Assembly (NCBI GenBank): GCA_902789225.1
Contig: CADANC010000006.1
Span: forward strand, 1-64,000
Source of the DNA: an uncultured Erysipelotrichaceae bacterium
GTDB lineage: Bacteria; Bacillota_I; Bacilli_A; RF39; UBA660
Reading direction: 5' to 3'
Length of the DNA stretch: 64,000 bases
The position numbers were made by a program, and so were the translations under genes. Under the pieces are notes generated by a model. The model saw only the letters and a program-made list of their open reading frames with translations. It made no database searches and had not been told where the DNA came from. Shown here in pieces: positions 9,578-18,258 of this stretch (within the stretch, counting starts at the first letter, position 1; each line of letters opens with the position of its first letter).

Positions 9578-10744
9578 CTATTCTATATTGTTAACGTTTC
9601 CAATAAATAATACCTGATCAATCTTTTCATCATAAATCATAAATATGAATGGGTGATTTAATACAACTCTAATTGAAGATGATATGTCACCCCATTGAGA
9701 GTTTATTGAATCTGTTATTGAAAAAGCTTCAGTACCTTTACGATTTACTTTAATATAATTTTTTTGTACTATTTTTGATACGTATAATTCTTTAGCTATT
9801 GAATCTAAGTTTCCTTGTTCGAATATACTTTTTATATTCATATTATTTAAAACGTTATTAAAATCTATAGTTTGTTCATATTCAAATTCTGGAATCATAA
9901 CATCTACTGTAACATCACTTCTTGTTTTCATTAAGCTTTCAATATCTATATCTTTTATAGTATTTCCTTCTAATGGTAGTATTCCTACGAAATATAGGCC
10001 TTCATCAATATATGGTTTCATAAATCCTATAGCTGTTGAATCTTCTAAATATATTTCTTCTTCACTTGATAAAAATGTTGCTTCTTGATTACCTTTAGTT
10101 CCATAGAAAGTACCTGGTTCTATGTCAGATTCTTCATATTCGCTATTCCATTTTTCATTAAAGTATAAAGTACTTATTAATACTGATTGAGCATTACTGA
10201 TATCGTCTTCTATTGCTTCTTTTATTTTTCCATGACTTCTTCTTTTAATCCATTTATTCATTTCATTTAATGCTTTATCATTAAACTTTGCATATTTGAT
10301 ATCATAATTTAACTTCTTTGCTGTATCCTTAGATTGTTTAGAACAATCATCTGTACTACTATTAATCCATAATGAATTAGCATATGATACCTTTTTACCT
10401 GCATATTTATATCTATCATTGATATTTCTTAAATTATTAATAATTGTCTCATTATCATCTACAAAGTAGTTTTTTAATTCATTTTGTACTTTTTCATTAC
10501 CATCAGCGTAAAAAAAAGCTAGATTAGTGTTTAGTGTTATATCACTAACTAATGTATTTTTATTCTCATCATATACTTCTTTTAATAACTTATTAGAGTA
10601 CTCAATAGACTTATTGTTTGATATTTCTACATCTTGAAATTTTGATCCAAAATTATCAATTAATAATACTGCTCCTATTATTATGACTGCTACTAATAGT
10701 ATTATTATTAATATGTTTTTTTTCTTATTATTTTTTTCTTTCAT
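9578..10744 (-). CDS. Membrane-anchored serpin
   Basis: The 388-residue serine-protease-inhibitor-family protein begins with a Lys/Asn-rich cytoplasmic tail and one membrane segment at about residues 9-28, with no lipobox Cys. The serpin domain would therefore sit outside the cell. Serpin landmarks are visible: the SLWIN segment, VLISTLYFNEKWN (strand 3A region), the hinge GTEAFS near residue 332, and the C-terminal LNHPFIFMIYDEK...LFIGNV. The hinge is unusual: P12-P9 would be A-F-S-I, where inhibitory serpins have small residues, so inhibition by loop insertion is uncertain. Serpins are rare in Firmicutes; in gut bacteria they are thought to block host or competitor proteases. Confidence 0.88.
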   Translation of the reverse strand: MKEKNNKKKNILIIILLVAVIIIGAVLLIDNFGSKFQDVEISNNKSIEYSNKLLKEVYDENKNTLVSDITLNTNLAFFYADGNEKVQNELKNYFVDDNETIINNLRNINDRYKYAGKKVSYANSLWINSSTDDCSKQSKDTAKKLNYDIKYAKFNDKALNEMNKWIKRRSHGKIKEAIEDDISNAQSVLISTLYFNEKWNSEYEESDIEPGTFYGTKGNQEATFLSSEEEIYLEDSTAIGFMKPYIDEGLYFVGILPLEGNTIKDIDIESLMKTRSDVTVDVMIPEFEYEQTIDFNNVLNNMNIKSIFEQGNLDSIAKELYVSKIVQKNYIKVNRKGTEAFSITDSINSQWGDISSSIRVVLNHPFIFMIYDEKIDQVLFIGNVNNIE

Positions 10745-10814
10745 ATTATCATTATCACCTATATTTATATTTTAACATATCTATCTAACTACTTTTATTT
10801 TTTTTTAATAAAAA

Positions 10815-10836
10815 AAGACTAATTTTAATTAGTCTT
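10815..10836 (-). terminator. Terminator after the DUF3592 gene
   Basis: The perfect repeat AAGACTAATT/AATTAGTCTT with a short A/T centre is followed by T7 on the minus strand. It overlaps the stop codon of the DUF3592 gene. Confidence 0.8.
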
Positions 10837-11763
10837 ACTTGCTGAGATATTTACTTTACTTAATAATTTTTTATTAAAGAATAAAATTATTAATACTAGG
10901 ATTGCTACTATCTTTACTATGTACCAGATAATTCCTAATTTATCTAGAACTGATGATTCTTGATAGTAATCTTGAGGATCTTTCTCATTATATTTAATTT
11001 TAACTTCTTGTTCTGGTTGTTCATCTTTTGAAATACTTATAACTATTTCTTGTTGTTTCCCATTCTTATCAGTAAATGTATAAATATAATCATCAAATAC
11101 ATCACTTTCACTTACTTCTTTTTTAGTAACAACTTCTGCAGTTGCTTCTGGATAGTCTTTTGATTTTATTGTTTGTTTAAGAAGTAAAGTATCAAATAGT
11201 GTTAGTGCTACTAAGACAAGAATAACTATTCCTATTATTACTCTTTTATATATTAATGATACTTTTCCTATTGCATCAACTACTTTTTGTCTATCTTCTT
11301 CAGTGTATTGATATTGATTTTCTATAGGCTTTTCATTGATTTGATTAGTATCATTTGAATTTTGACCTGGCTTTTTTATCATAAGAAATAGCATTACTCC
11401 TGAGGCAATAAAACATAGAATTCCACCAACTCCACTTGATGATTTATCATATTCAGTTAAACATTTTGTTGGTTTTTTTGAATCATAATATACTTTGTTT
11501 TTCTTTTTATTAGGATATATACTACTGCTTGATTTTGATTCACATTCATATTCTTTTCCTTTTACTTGATAATAATAAATTGGCTGGTACATTGTACCTT
11601 CATCACTATCATATTTTTCTTCTACTTCAATTTTAAATGCTTCTGTTCTTCTATCAAACTTTTTAGTATTTCCTGCAAAAAAGGTTAAATAAACGCCTAC
11701 TCCTGCAAATAGAATTATACAAAGATATATTATTATATTATTCTTTTTATTATTCTTTTCCAT
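10825..11763 (-). CDS. Membrane protein with two DUF3592-type domains
   Basis: The 312-residue protein has four predicted membrane segments at about residues 9-28, 112-130, 174-193 and 277-297. Two similar extracytoplasmic beta domains lie between them. The first (about 35-105) has the YQVKGKEYEC and NKVYYDSKKPTKCLTEY pattern of DUF3592. The second (about 200-270) repeats it, with YTFTDKNGKQQEI and VKIKYNEKDPQDYY. The duplication is visible directly in the sequence. DUF3592 proteins have no established function. The gene has a GAGGT ribosome binding site and its own terminator. Confidence 0.75.
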   Translation of the reverse strand: MEKNNKKNNIIIYLCIILFAGVGVYLTFFAGNTKKFDRRTEAFKIEVEEKYDSDEGTMYQPIYYYQVKGKEYECESKSSSSIYPNKKKNKVYYDSKKPTKCLTEYDKSSSGVGGILCFIASGVMLFLMIKKPGQNSNDTNQINEKPIENQYQYTEEDRQKVVDAIGKVSLIYKRVIIGIVILVLVALTLFDTLLLKQTIKSKDYPEATAEVVTKKEVSESDVFDDYIYTFTDKNGKQQEIVISISKDEQPEQEVKIKYNEKDPQDYYQESSVLDKLGIIWYIVKIVAILVLIILFFNKKLLSKVNISASKTN

Positions 11764-11857
11764 TTTCTTACCTCATATATTGTCTTATCTTAATACTATT
11801 ATACATACTATATTAATAATCTGTCTATCTATTATTTTGTATTTTTTATATTCTTTT

Positions 11858-13204
11858 TTAAAATCCTTTCTTTTTTAAATCACTAACTAATTGAACATAA
11901 AATTCTCTTACATCATATCCTTTTATATTCTCTCTGTTTAAATCAATTACATCTCCATGAGATATTCCTCTATTGAATGGTGCTTCTATTAATTTATAAT
12001 TTTCATCTAATTGAAATGATTCTTCTCCTACTAATCCATCATTTCTACCATCAAATAGACCTACAAAATTATTTGTTAAATTAAGTGGGAATCTTCCACC
12101 TCTTGCTTTTTTTAAGATTGAACCAAATTCTTGATAATATACTTTATTTGAACTTGGCATCTTTTTATTTAATTTTTCTACTTTATCAAATGCTAAATCT
12201 GTTACTCCTGCTATAAAGTCAGGATTTTTATCACCTAGTTTTTTTAGTGCATGATTATATGTGCTTGCGACTTTTTCTTTAAGTCCAACAGGCGCTTTAT
12301 TCAATAAATATTCTGCAAATTGGCATCCATGATTTGGAGTATTAATCATAGTCAGAGTTGCAACATATTTATCCATTCCTAAATTAGATATAGCATATCT
12401 AGAATCTAGTCCCCCTTTAGAATGGGCTATTATGTTTACTTTTTTGCAATTCGTTCTATCAACTATTTCTTTGATTCTATCTGCAATTTCTTTAGCAGAA
12501 TCTTTTACTGATAAAGATGAAGAGTGATTTCCATAAAAGATGGTTGCTCCATTTTTAATTAATTCATCAGGAATTCTTCCCCAGTAATTAAAGTTAGTAA
12601 AATCTCTAAAAAATATTCCATGAACAAATAGAATTGGATATTTAGTTTTGCATATTTCTTTGTCTTTTCTTTCTAGATTAATTATTATTTTGTCATTTTC
12701 AAACTCAACTTCTTCAAAACATATTTTGATTATCTTTATTAGCATAATTATATGTACTATTGGTATTAAACTTAATAATATTCCTATAACTCTATATCTT
12801 ATGCCTAATTGTTTTGAATAAATATATGATCTTATAATTCCATTCCAAAATACTATTCCCAATCCAATTATTAATACTATTAGATTAATTAATAATACTT
12901 TAAAATCTATTTGATATTTATAGTAACTAATTAAATAAAATAGAATATCCATAAATATATTTACTAAGAATATTATTAATAATCTATAACCATCTCTTAT
13001 TCTTTTTAGATTCTTATCATATAGCTTTTTTGTTAGTAATGAAGGATATATGTTTAATAATAAGAAACAAATAATACATAAAATGATAGGTATTTTTATT
13101 TCATATCCTATTCTTAGCAAATAATTATTAGATATAATAAACAACATAATTGAATTTATTATTATCATTATAAATCCTATAAAATCTTTTTTACTTTGTT
13201 TCAT
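11858..13204 (-). CDS. Membrane-anchored alpha/beta-hydrolase of the triacylglycerol lipase type
   Basis: The 448-residue protein starts with about five membrane segments (residues 8-160) and ends with a lipase domain. The nucleophile motif is AHSKGG (in NIIAHSKGGLDSRY, near residue 262). It is preceded by the oxyanion strand ILFVHGIFF and followed by a probable catalytic Asp in FDGRNDGLVG and His in GISHGDVID. This Ser-Asp-His order and the NTPNHGC stretch match bacterial lipase class I and staphylococcal-type lipases. The fusion to a multi-pass N-terminal membrane domain is unlike the secreted lipases. Substrate and the side of the membrane cannot be read; a membrane-lipid or cell-wall-linked ester is possible. 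Confidence 0.78.
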   Translation of the reverse strand: MKQSKKDFIGFIMIIINSIMLFIISNNYLLRIGYEIKIPIILCIICFLLLNIYPSLLTKKLYDKNLKRIRDGYRLLIIFLVNIFMDILFYLISYYKYQIDFKVLLINLIVLIIGLGIVFWNGIIRSYIYSKQLGIRYRVIGILLSLIPIVHIIMLIKIIKICFEEVEFENDKIIINLERKDKEICKTKYPILFVHGIFFRDFTNFNYWGRIPDELIKNGATIFYGNHSSSLSVKDSAKEIADRIKEIVDRTNCKKVNIIAHSKGGLDSRYAISNLGMDKYVATLTMINTPNHGCQFAEYLLNKAPVGLKEKVASTYNHALKKLGDKNPDFIAGVTDLAFDKVEKLNKKMPSSNKVYYQEFGSILKKARGGRFPLNLTNNFVGLFDGRNDGLVGEESFQLDENYKLIEAPFNRGISHGDVIDLNRENIKGYDVREFYVQLVSDLKKKGF

Positions 13205-13240
13205 AAGTCACCTCTAATGGTTAAATTATATCATAAAAAA

Positions 13241-13257
13241 AGTAGATTAAATCTACT
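13241..13257 (-). terminator. Terminator after the double-HD gene
   Basis: AGTAGATT-A-AATCTACT forms a perfect hairpin followed by T7 on the minus strand. Confidence 0.75.
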
Positions 13258-13264
13258 CTTTTTG

Positions 13265-14530
13265 TTACATAGCTTCTTTTTTTAAAACTTTTGTATATGG
13301 TTCAGAAACATCATTTTTTAATACATAGTTTGAAATACTACTGAATGGTTCGGGATACTTATATACTTCTTGTCCATATAAGATCCACATTGTAGAGAAA
13401 CTTTCTTTCATTTCTAGGTATCTTTTAACTATAGGATTCTCTAATAATGGATTACCTTCTTGATTATTTAAATCAATTCTATTTTCTGCATCATATATTT
13501 TGCTAATTATATCAGGTGCTAATTTATCACAATATTTTGCATAGATAGACTCTATTGTATTTCTCTCATTAAATTCTCTTAATCTATCTAAAAGAATATC
13601 TCCGTTAGTAAGTATATCTGTTACTGATTTTGCTGCTACAAATTCATCATTACAGTCTTCTTTAGTTTTTAATAATGAGCTAATGTCTCCATTTATAATC
13701 TCTCCTAGTCCGTGTACACTAGTCTCTGAAATAATTCTTTTTATATCAACATCTTGATTATAAGTTAAATAGACAAACAATTCTAACATTTGGACACTAT
13801 ATGTATGCTCTGCTATACTTCCATATTTTTCCTTTTTAACTTTCCAAATTCTTTCACCTTCACGTTTAATATCTTTTAATCGATTCGTTAGAGTATAAAA
13901 GCTAATTACATTTTGTATTGGATTATCAACGTGTTCTTTTACTTCCATATCATTATTCATTATTGTATTTAAAACGCTCATGAAGTTTTCATCAAAGTTT
14001 ATTCTACCTATATCAAAGCCTATCCAGCTATCAGTGAATTCTTTTCTATCATATAGATGATCAAAGCATCCTTCTTGTATATATAGTTTAGCTTGTAGAT
14101 CACATTCTGCTTTATCTATTTGATATGCAAACTCAGCTTCTTTTGTTTTCTTTTCTTCGAATTCTAAAAATAAATCTCTAATTAGTTCTCCATTAGGTAT
14201 CATTTCAGTTAATTTTATGACAGCATTTCTTTCGATTTCGCTCTTTTCTTTTGATGAAATGTCTTCTGGAGTTAGATCTCCTATAATAGTTTCTCCAATT
14301 TCATGAATTGCTAACATAAGTATTACTTTATCAATATCTACATCATAATCAAATTCTGAATACATTGCGTAGGCTAACATTTGACATCCAATAATATGGT
14401 CAGCAACACTTTCTACTCTATTTCTTTTAATACCTTTTTGATGCCATCCTGTTCTTTTAACTTCATCTTTTAATTTGTTTGTAAGATAGAACAGTGACAC
14501 TACTGTTTGTTCTTTTGTCATGGTTTCCAT
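13265..14530 (-). CDS. Protein with two HD_3-type (YfbR/HDDC2-like) domains
   Basis: The 421-residue cytoplasmic protein contains two tandem copies of an HD-type phosphohydrolase fold. Copy 1 (about residues 5-190) has VADHIIGCQML, then AIHEIGETIIGDLTPED. Copy 2 (about 205-410) has IAEHTYSVQML, then SVHGLGEIINGD. Members such as YfbR are 5'-deoxynucleotidases. The metal-binding His-Asp pair is His-Glu in copy 1 and His-Gly in copy 2, so copy 2 is probably inactive and copy 1 may be altered. AAGGAG lies seven bases before the first ATG. A nucleotide phosphatase role is plausible but not assured. Confidence 0.75.
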   Translation of the reverse strand: METMTKEQTVVSLFYLTNKLKDEVKRTGWHQKGIKRNRVESVADHIIGCQMLAYAMYSEFDYDVDIDKVILMLAIHEIGETIIGDLTPEDISSKEKSEIERNAVIKLTEMIPNGELIRDLFLEFEEKKTKEAEFAYQIDKAECDLQAKLYIQEGCFDHLYDRKEFTDSWIGFDIGRINFDENFMSVLNTIMNNDMEVKEHVDNPIQNVISFYTLTNRLKDIKREGERIWKVKKEKYGSIAEHTYSVQMLELFVYLTYNQDVDIKRIISETSVHGLGEIINGDISSLLKTKEDCNDEFVAAKSVTDILTNGDILLDRLREFNERNTIESIYAKYCDKLAPDIISKIYDAENRIDLNNQEGNPLLENPIVKRYLEMKESFSTMWILYGQEVYKYPEPFSSISNYVLKNDVSEPYTKVLKKEAM

Positions 14531-14598
14531 AATTATCTCCTTAAGATCTAAAGTAGCATATATTATACCACAATTACTATTGTTTTTATAGTGTTTTA

Positions 14599-15423
14599 TT
14601 ATTTCCTTTTTTTACCTGTTGTCATTACATGATCAGATGGTGCTCCATACATGCCATTTAATGTATATCTAGAAGGTATTTCAATACTTTCATATTCAGA
14701 ATAATATGATAAATCCATGTCATGATATGCATATCCTGCTATTATTAATCCATCATCATTTAGATGTTCTTTATATTTATCAATCAATTCTTTAAATTCT
14801 TCTGTATCTTGATACTCAAAAATATTAGATAGAATAATATAGTCAAATGAGTCTTTTACTTTATCTATATCTTTAACATCTCTTAAGTGAATACTTACTT
14901 TAGTATCATCAATTTTAGATTGTAATTCATAGTAGTTTTCTTCTTCTAAATATGAACTCAGAGCAGATAACTTTAATGATGCTACTGATGGTACCATATA
15001 AAAAGCAGGTTTAGACACTAACATTTCTTTAATATAATCTAGAGGTTCTTTACTTTCTGAATTAAATACTTTATCCCAATATGGTAGTGTTATTTCATTT
15101 AATTTTGATCTTAATTTATTATATCCTTCTTTTGTAAAGCATTTATTTTCTACATAGAAGAAATTCATATATTCTTCAAAATCCATTGTTTTTATTGCTG
15201 CTTCTTTTAGATAATATAGTAATATTGCATTTTCACTTATATCGAAACCTTCTACTTCTTTGGCACCTCTTAATATTGCTTCAAATATATGATCTCCTGA
15301 TCCAATTACAGTTAATACTTTTTTATCTCTAAAATTTAGTCTATTATAATAACCATTTATATTTTCTGTTGTTCTTAGATAGGCTTTTGAATTATTATTA
15401 AAACTTAAGTCATTATATCTCAT
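14599..15423 (-). CDS. SAM-dependent transferase-like protein, DUF3419-like
   Basis: The start is set at the ATG at 15421-15423, which follows AAGGAG directly; a longer frame to 15498 would overlap the upstream gene and lacks a ribosome binding site. The product is about 274 residues. It has a Rossmann-type SAM motif, VLTVIGSGDHIFEAILRGAK, then VEGFDISENAILLYYLKEAA, and a later strand, DYIILSNIFEY. This resembles the DUF3419/BtaA family, whose members move the aminocarboxypropyl group of SAM or methylate lipids. The family assignment rests on the SAM motif only. The gene starts 19 bases after the phosphoesterase stop, so the two are probably one operon. Confidence 0.6.
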   Translation of the reverse strand: MRYNDLSFNNNSKAYLRTTENINGYYNRLNFRDKKVLTVIGSGDHIFEAILRGAKEVEGFDISENAILLYYLKEAAIKTMDFEEYMNFFYVENKCFTKEGYNKLRSKLNEITLPYWDKVFNSESKEPLDYIKEMLVSKPAFYMVPSVASLKLSALSSYLEEENYYELQSKIDDTKVSIHLRDVKDIDKVKDSFDYIILSNIFEYQDTEEFKELIDKYKEHLNDDGLIIAGYAYHDMDLSYYSEYESIEIPSRYTLNGMYGAPSDHVMTTGKKRK

Positions 15424-15442
15424 ATAGTTTCTCCTTATAAAA

Positions 15443-16387
15443 TTATCTTTTAAGTAATAACAGTTTGTTTTTAACAGTAGTTTCTTTAAAATCTTCATCT
15501 GAAGTTAGTGTTGTTAGATCCATTTGTCGATAAAACATACAATTAGTTTTATGTAAAATTTTAGGGGCTGATTCAGCTATTTTAGTCCATCCACCATTAT
15601 AAATCATTATTGTTCCATTATTTAGTTTAATAATATCTCTTGCATTTCTTGGAAATAGTTTCTTTTCTGGAGTTATTATGCCTGCATTTTTTGGATAAAT
15701 ATCATCTAATATAGCAGGAACACATCCATTATGATAATGTCCTGTAAGTATGAGGTCATATCCACTTAGTATGTCTTTAATATCTAATCCTATTATAGTC
15801 TCCGGTGAATGAGTAATTAATATTTTAGGTAAATCTTGTGGTAAATTCTTATATAAACTTTCTCTTGCTTTAAAGTCTTCGTAGAATGCTTGAGGATCTT
15901 CTATATGCTTTTTATATAGATTAATATAAGCTTCTAGCTTTTGTTTATAACCACCTATAACTATTCTATTATCTTTATATAGTTCATCTGTTAAAAGATG
16001 AATATTTTCTCTTCTAGTTATTTGATTCCAAATATCTGTTTTTTCTGTAATATCTACTATTTTACTTGACTCTTTTATTGCAATATCATGATTTCCTAAA
16101 ACTAATATTGTTGGAGCAATAGATGCACTATTACTTAATAGAATTTCTAATTCTTTTAATTTCTTATCATCTAATAGATATTTTGGAGAATCTATTAAAT
16201 CTCCTAGCATACATATATAGTCTGGATTTAATTCATATAATGAATCACTTATATTATCAATATCTTTTTTACCAACTAATCTAGATATATGAACATCAGC
16301 TAGACTAGCAATTCTAATATCATCTTTTACATATTGATTATATATAGTGCTTTCTCTAGTTTTTAATATCTTAGAATAATCTATCAT
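15443..16387 (-). CDS. Calcineurin-like metallophosphoesterase
   Basis: The start is taken at the ATG at 16385-16387 behind AGAGGGAG; an upstream in-frame start at 16459 is unsupported. The 314-residue protein carries the five phosphoesterase blocks: SLADVHIS (DxH), MLGDLIDS (GDxxD), VLGNHDIA (GNHD), ILITHSPETI (H) and LTGHYHNGC (GHxH). It binds two metals and hydrolyses phosphoesters. It has no signal peptide, so it acts in the cytoplasm or at the inner membrane face. It is cotranscribed with the DUF3419-like gene downstream. The substrate is unknown; UDP-diacylglucosamine hydrolases and nucleic-acid enzymes share these blocks. Confidence 0.85.
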   Translation of the reverse strand: MIDYSKILKTRESTIYNQYVKDDIRIASLADVHISRLVGKKDIDNISDSLYELNPDYICMLGDLIDSPKYLLDDKKLKELEILLSNSASIAPTILVLGNHDIAIKESSKIVDITEKTDIWNQITRRENIHLLTDELYKDNRIVIGGYKQKLEAYINLYKKHIEDPQAFYEDFKARESLYKNLPQDLPKILITHSPETIIGLDIKDILSGYDLILTGHYHNGCVPAILDDIYPKNAGIITPEKKLFPRNARDIIKLNNGTIMIYNGGWTKIAESAPKILHKTNCMFYRQMDLTTLTSDEDFKETTVKNKLLLLKR

Positions 16388-16448
16388 GTTTTGTGCTCCC
16401 TCTTGAAATCTTAGTCTATTATATTTAAGTTTGTTTATTTTATCAAAT

Positions 16449-16472
16449 AAAAAGACCATAAATTAGTCTTTT
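16449..16472 (-). terminator. Terminator after the gene at 16471-16800
   Basis: AAAGAC-loop-GTCTTT hairpin followed by T residues on the minus strand. It overlaps the stop codon of the upstream gene. Confidence 0.6.
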
Positions 16473-16800
16473 ATATATTTAGTTCTTTTATAATTATATT
16501 TCTTATATACCAATCAAATTTATTATCAAATTTATCAAAACCGTCTTTACTATGTGCATATTTAAATGCTTCAGTTAAATCAATTACTTTTCCTTTACTA
16601 TCTTTTATCATTGAACTTCTTTTCAAGAAAGATAATAGTATTTTAATGTATATATCTTCATCTTTTAGATTATCTTTATCCTTTCTTATTAGTATACAAT
16701 TGTTACTATCTAGAATAACTTCAAATCCTTCATCAATATAACTTTTAAGAAATATATTTCTACTTAATTCATCAATATTATATAAAAGTAAATATTTCAT
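16471..16800 (-). CDS. Unknown 109-residue protein
   Basis: I do not recognise this small cytoplasmic protein. It starts behind AAAGGAG and ends in a hairpin terminator. The sequence opens with a predicted beta strand and helix (MKYLLLYNIDELSRN), and contains VILDSNNCILIRKDKD, then a helical C-terminal half with paired aromatic residues (FDKFDNKFDWYIRN). It has no membrane segments. The good ribosome binding site, terminator and codon pattern like its neighbours support a real gene. Confidence 0.6.
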   Translation of the reverse strand: MKYLLLYNIDELSRNIFLKSYIDEGFEVILDSNNCILIRKDKDNLKDEDIYIKILLSFLKRSSMIKDSKGKVIDLTEAFKYAHSKDGFDKFDNKFDWYIRNIIIKELNI

Positions 16801-16840
16801 ATTAATCTCCTTTACTCATTATTATATCATAAAAGAGAAA

Positions 16841-17509
16841 CTAATTAATATTAGTTCCTCCCCATTCTACTACTGTATAACCTTGTCTTTCAACAGGAGT
16901 TAGTTTTTGTTCTTTTACTTTTATTTCTTGTTCTAAAGGCTTATATTCCATTCTAACTCTTATTAAAGTATCTGGTTTAGGATCAATTGATAATTCCATA
17001 TTTTCATTAATTTCTTCCATAGTTTGGAAACGAATATAATTGTATTCACTCTTTTCTAATATTGGAAGCCAATACATTATAAATTCATTAGATTCTTTAT
17101 AATTTAATCCTAATATTTCTAGTTTTTCTTCTAAAAAATCTATTATATTTTCTTTTTGTACTACAAATCCATCTTCTTTCATTGGATTACTCTTATTATT
17201 TTTGCTTTCCCAGTACAATGCATAATACTTTTTATTATTTTTATCAATTAACGTTCCGTCTTTTCTTGCAATAACATTCCACTCATTTTCATACTTTGGA
17301 TATGTTGTTGTTAGGTTTTCTGGATGTGATAATTTAATTTTAACATTAATGTCTTCTTTAGGATATATATAAATAATAGGTTTATGTTCATAAATAAGGC
17401 ACCCTCTATCAGACCATGAATAAACAAATAATAAAAAAATGAAAAGAACCACATTTAAAATTATTAATAATACATTTAAAGTAGTATTATTCTTTTTATT
17501 GTTGTTCAT
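16841..17509 (-). CDS. Conserved-type membrane-anchored protein with a KPIIYIYP motif, function unknown
   Basis: The true start is the ATG at 17507-17509 behind GAAGGTGAT; the longer frame to 17653 runs through the upstream gene. The product is about 222 residues with one membrane segment at about 12-30 and an extracytoplasmic domain beginning HKPIIYIYPKEDINVKIKLS. It then has NLTTTYPKYENEWNVIA and YYALYWES. I recall similar 'KPVIYLYP' proteins as common uncharacterised proteins in gut Firmicutes; I know no function. The start overlaps the preceding gene by 14 bases, so the two are translationally coupled. Confidence 0.65.
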   Translation of the reverse strand: MNNNKKNNTTLNVLLIILNVVLFIFLLFVYSWSDRGCLIYEHKPIIYIYPKEDINVKIKLSHPENLTTTYPKYENEWNVIARKDGTLIDKNNKKYYALYWESKNNKSNPMKEDGFVVQKENIIDFLEEKLEILGLNYKESNEFIMYWLPILEKSEYNYIRFQTMEEINENMELSIDPKPDTLIRVRMEYKPLEQEIKVKEQKLTPVERQGYTVVEWGGTNIN

Positions 17510-17852
17510 TATAATCACCTTCTTCAGACTCGTCTTCATAATCATCTTCGTAGTAATCATCATATGAATTATCATTTGTATAAGCATTATCTCCGTGATA
17601 TGTACTAATATCAGTATACCCTGGTTCGCATGTACTTGGATGAAGATATACATAAATGATTGCTATAACTTGGATTACGGCAATAATAACTAAAATATTT
17701 GTGATAGAAATTTGTTTTTTTTCACTTTTGCTTTGATTAGGTTCTTTTTGTACCTCTTCATCAATTGTTAACTCTTCTATCTTTTTATTTTTTTCTTCTT
17801 TATTTTCTACTTCTAAAACTTCTATTTCATTTGTTTTTTCATTATTATCCAT
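17496..17852 (-). CDS. Small single-pass membrane protein, charged, unknown
   Basis: The 118-residue protein starts behind AAGGAGG. Residues 1-47 are strongly charged with repeated Glu/Lys (KEEKNKKIEELTIDEEVQKE). A membrane helix follows at about 49-68 (ITNILVIIAVIQVIAIIYVY). The outside tail is short, with two Cys/Tyr-bearing segments and an acidic Asp/Glu/Tyr-rich end. It overlaps and probably couples to the KPIIYIYP gene downstream, suggesting the two membrane proteins work together. No family is recognised. Confidence 0.6.
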   Translation of the reverse strand: MDNNEKTNEIEVLEVENKEEKNKKIEELTIDEEVQKEPNQSKSEKKQISITNILVIIAVIQVIAIIYVYLHPSTCEPGYTDISTYHGDNAYTNDNSYDDYYEDDYEDESEEGDYNEQQ

Positions 17853-17974
17853 GAAGAGCCTCCTTATAATTAGCTATTCTACTATATTCATTTTAACAAT
17901 AATTGTATTCTTGATAAATCTATTTATATCCTTTTTTTGTTTTCTTGACACTAATTAAATATATTACAAATAAA

Positions 17975-17994
17975 AAGACTATTATTTTAGTCTT
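17975..17994 (-). terminator. Terminator after the gene at 18016-18228
   Basis: AAGACTA-loop-TAGTCTT is followed by T5 on the minus strand. Confidence 0.75.
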
Positions 17995-18015
17995 ATTATT
18001 TTATTTCTTTTATCT

Positions 18016-18228
18016 TTAGTATTTATTTAAATAATATTTGCCTTCTTCTGTTCTTACTAATATCTTTTGTTCTATTAGTCTTTCATTTATTTTATTAAAT
18101 CCTTTAGGATTAATAATTCCTGCTTCTTCAAATGTTATTGCAGATTCTTTAGAAAATGCATTACACTTTGTTAGTTTTTTAATTATTAAATTTTTCCTTA
18201 TTAATGGGATTGGTGGAAAAAAAGCCAT
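18016..18228 (-). CDS. Small winged-helix-like protein, unknown
   Basis: The 70-residue protein starts behind AGAGAGGT. It begins MAFFPPIPLIRKNLII and continues with a helix-turn-helix-like arrangement, including ITFEEAGIINPKGFNKINERLIEQKILVR and a final GKYYLNKY beta hairpin. That is the usual layout of a winged-helix DNA-binding or protein-interaction domain. It lies 30 bases after the YjbR-like gene and before a terminator. The fold reading is inferred from the pattern; no target is suggested. Confidence 0.5.
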   Translation of the reverse strand: MAFFPPIPLIRKNLIIKKLTKCNAFSKESAITFEEAGIINPKGFNKINERLIEQKILVRTEEGKYYLNKY

Positions 18229-18258
18229 ATTATTACCTCTCTTTTTAATAATTATACA

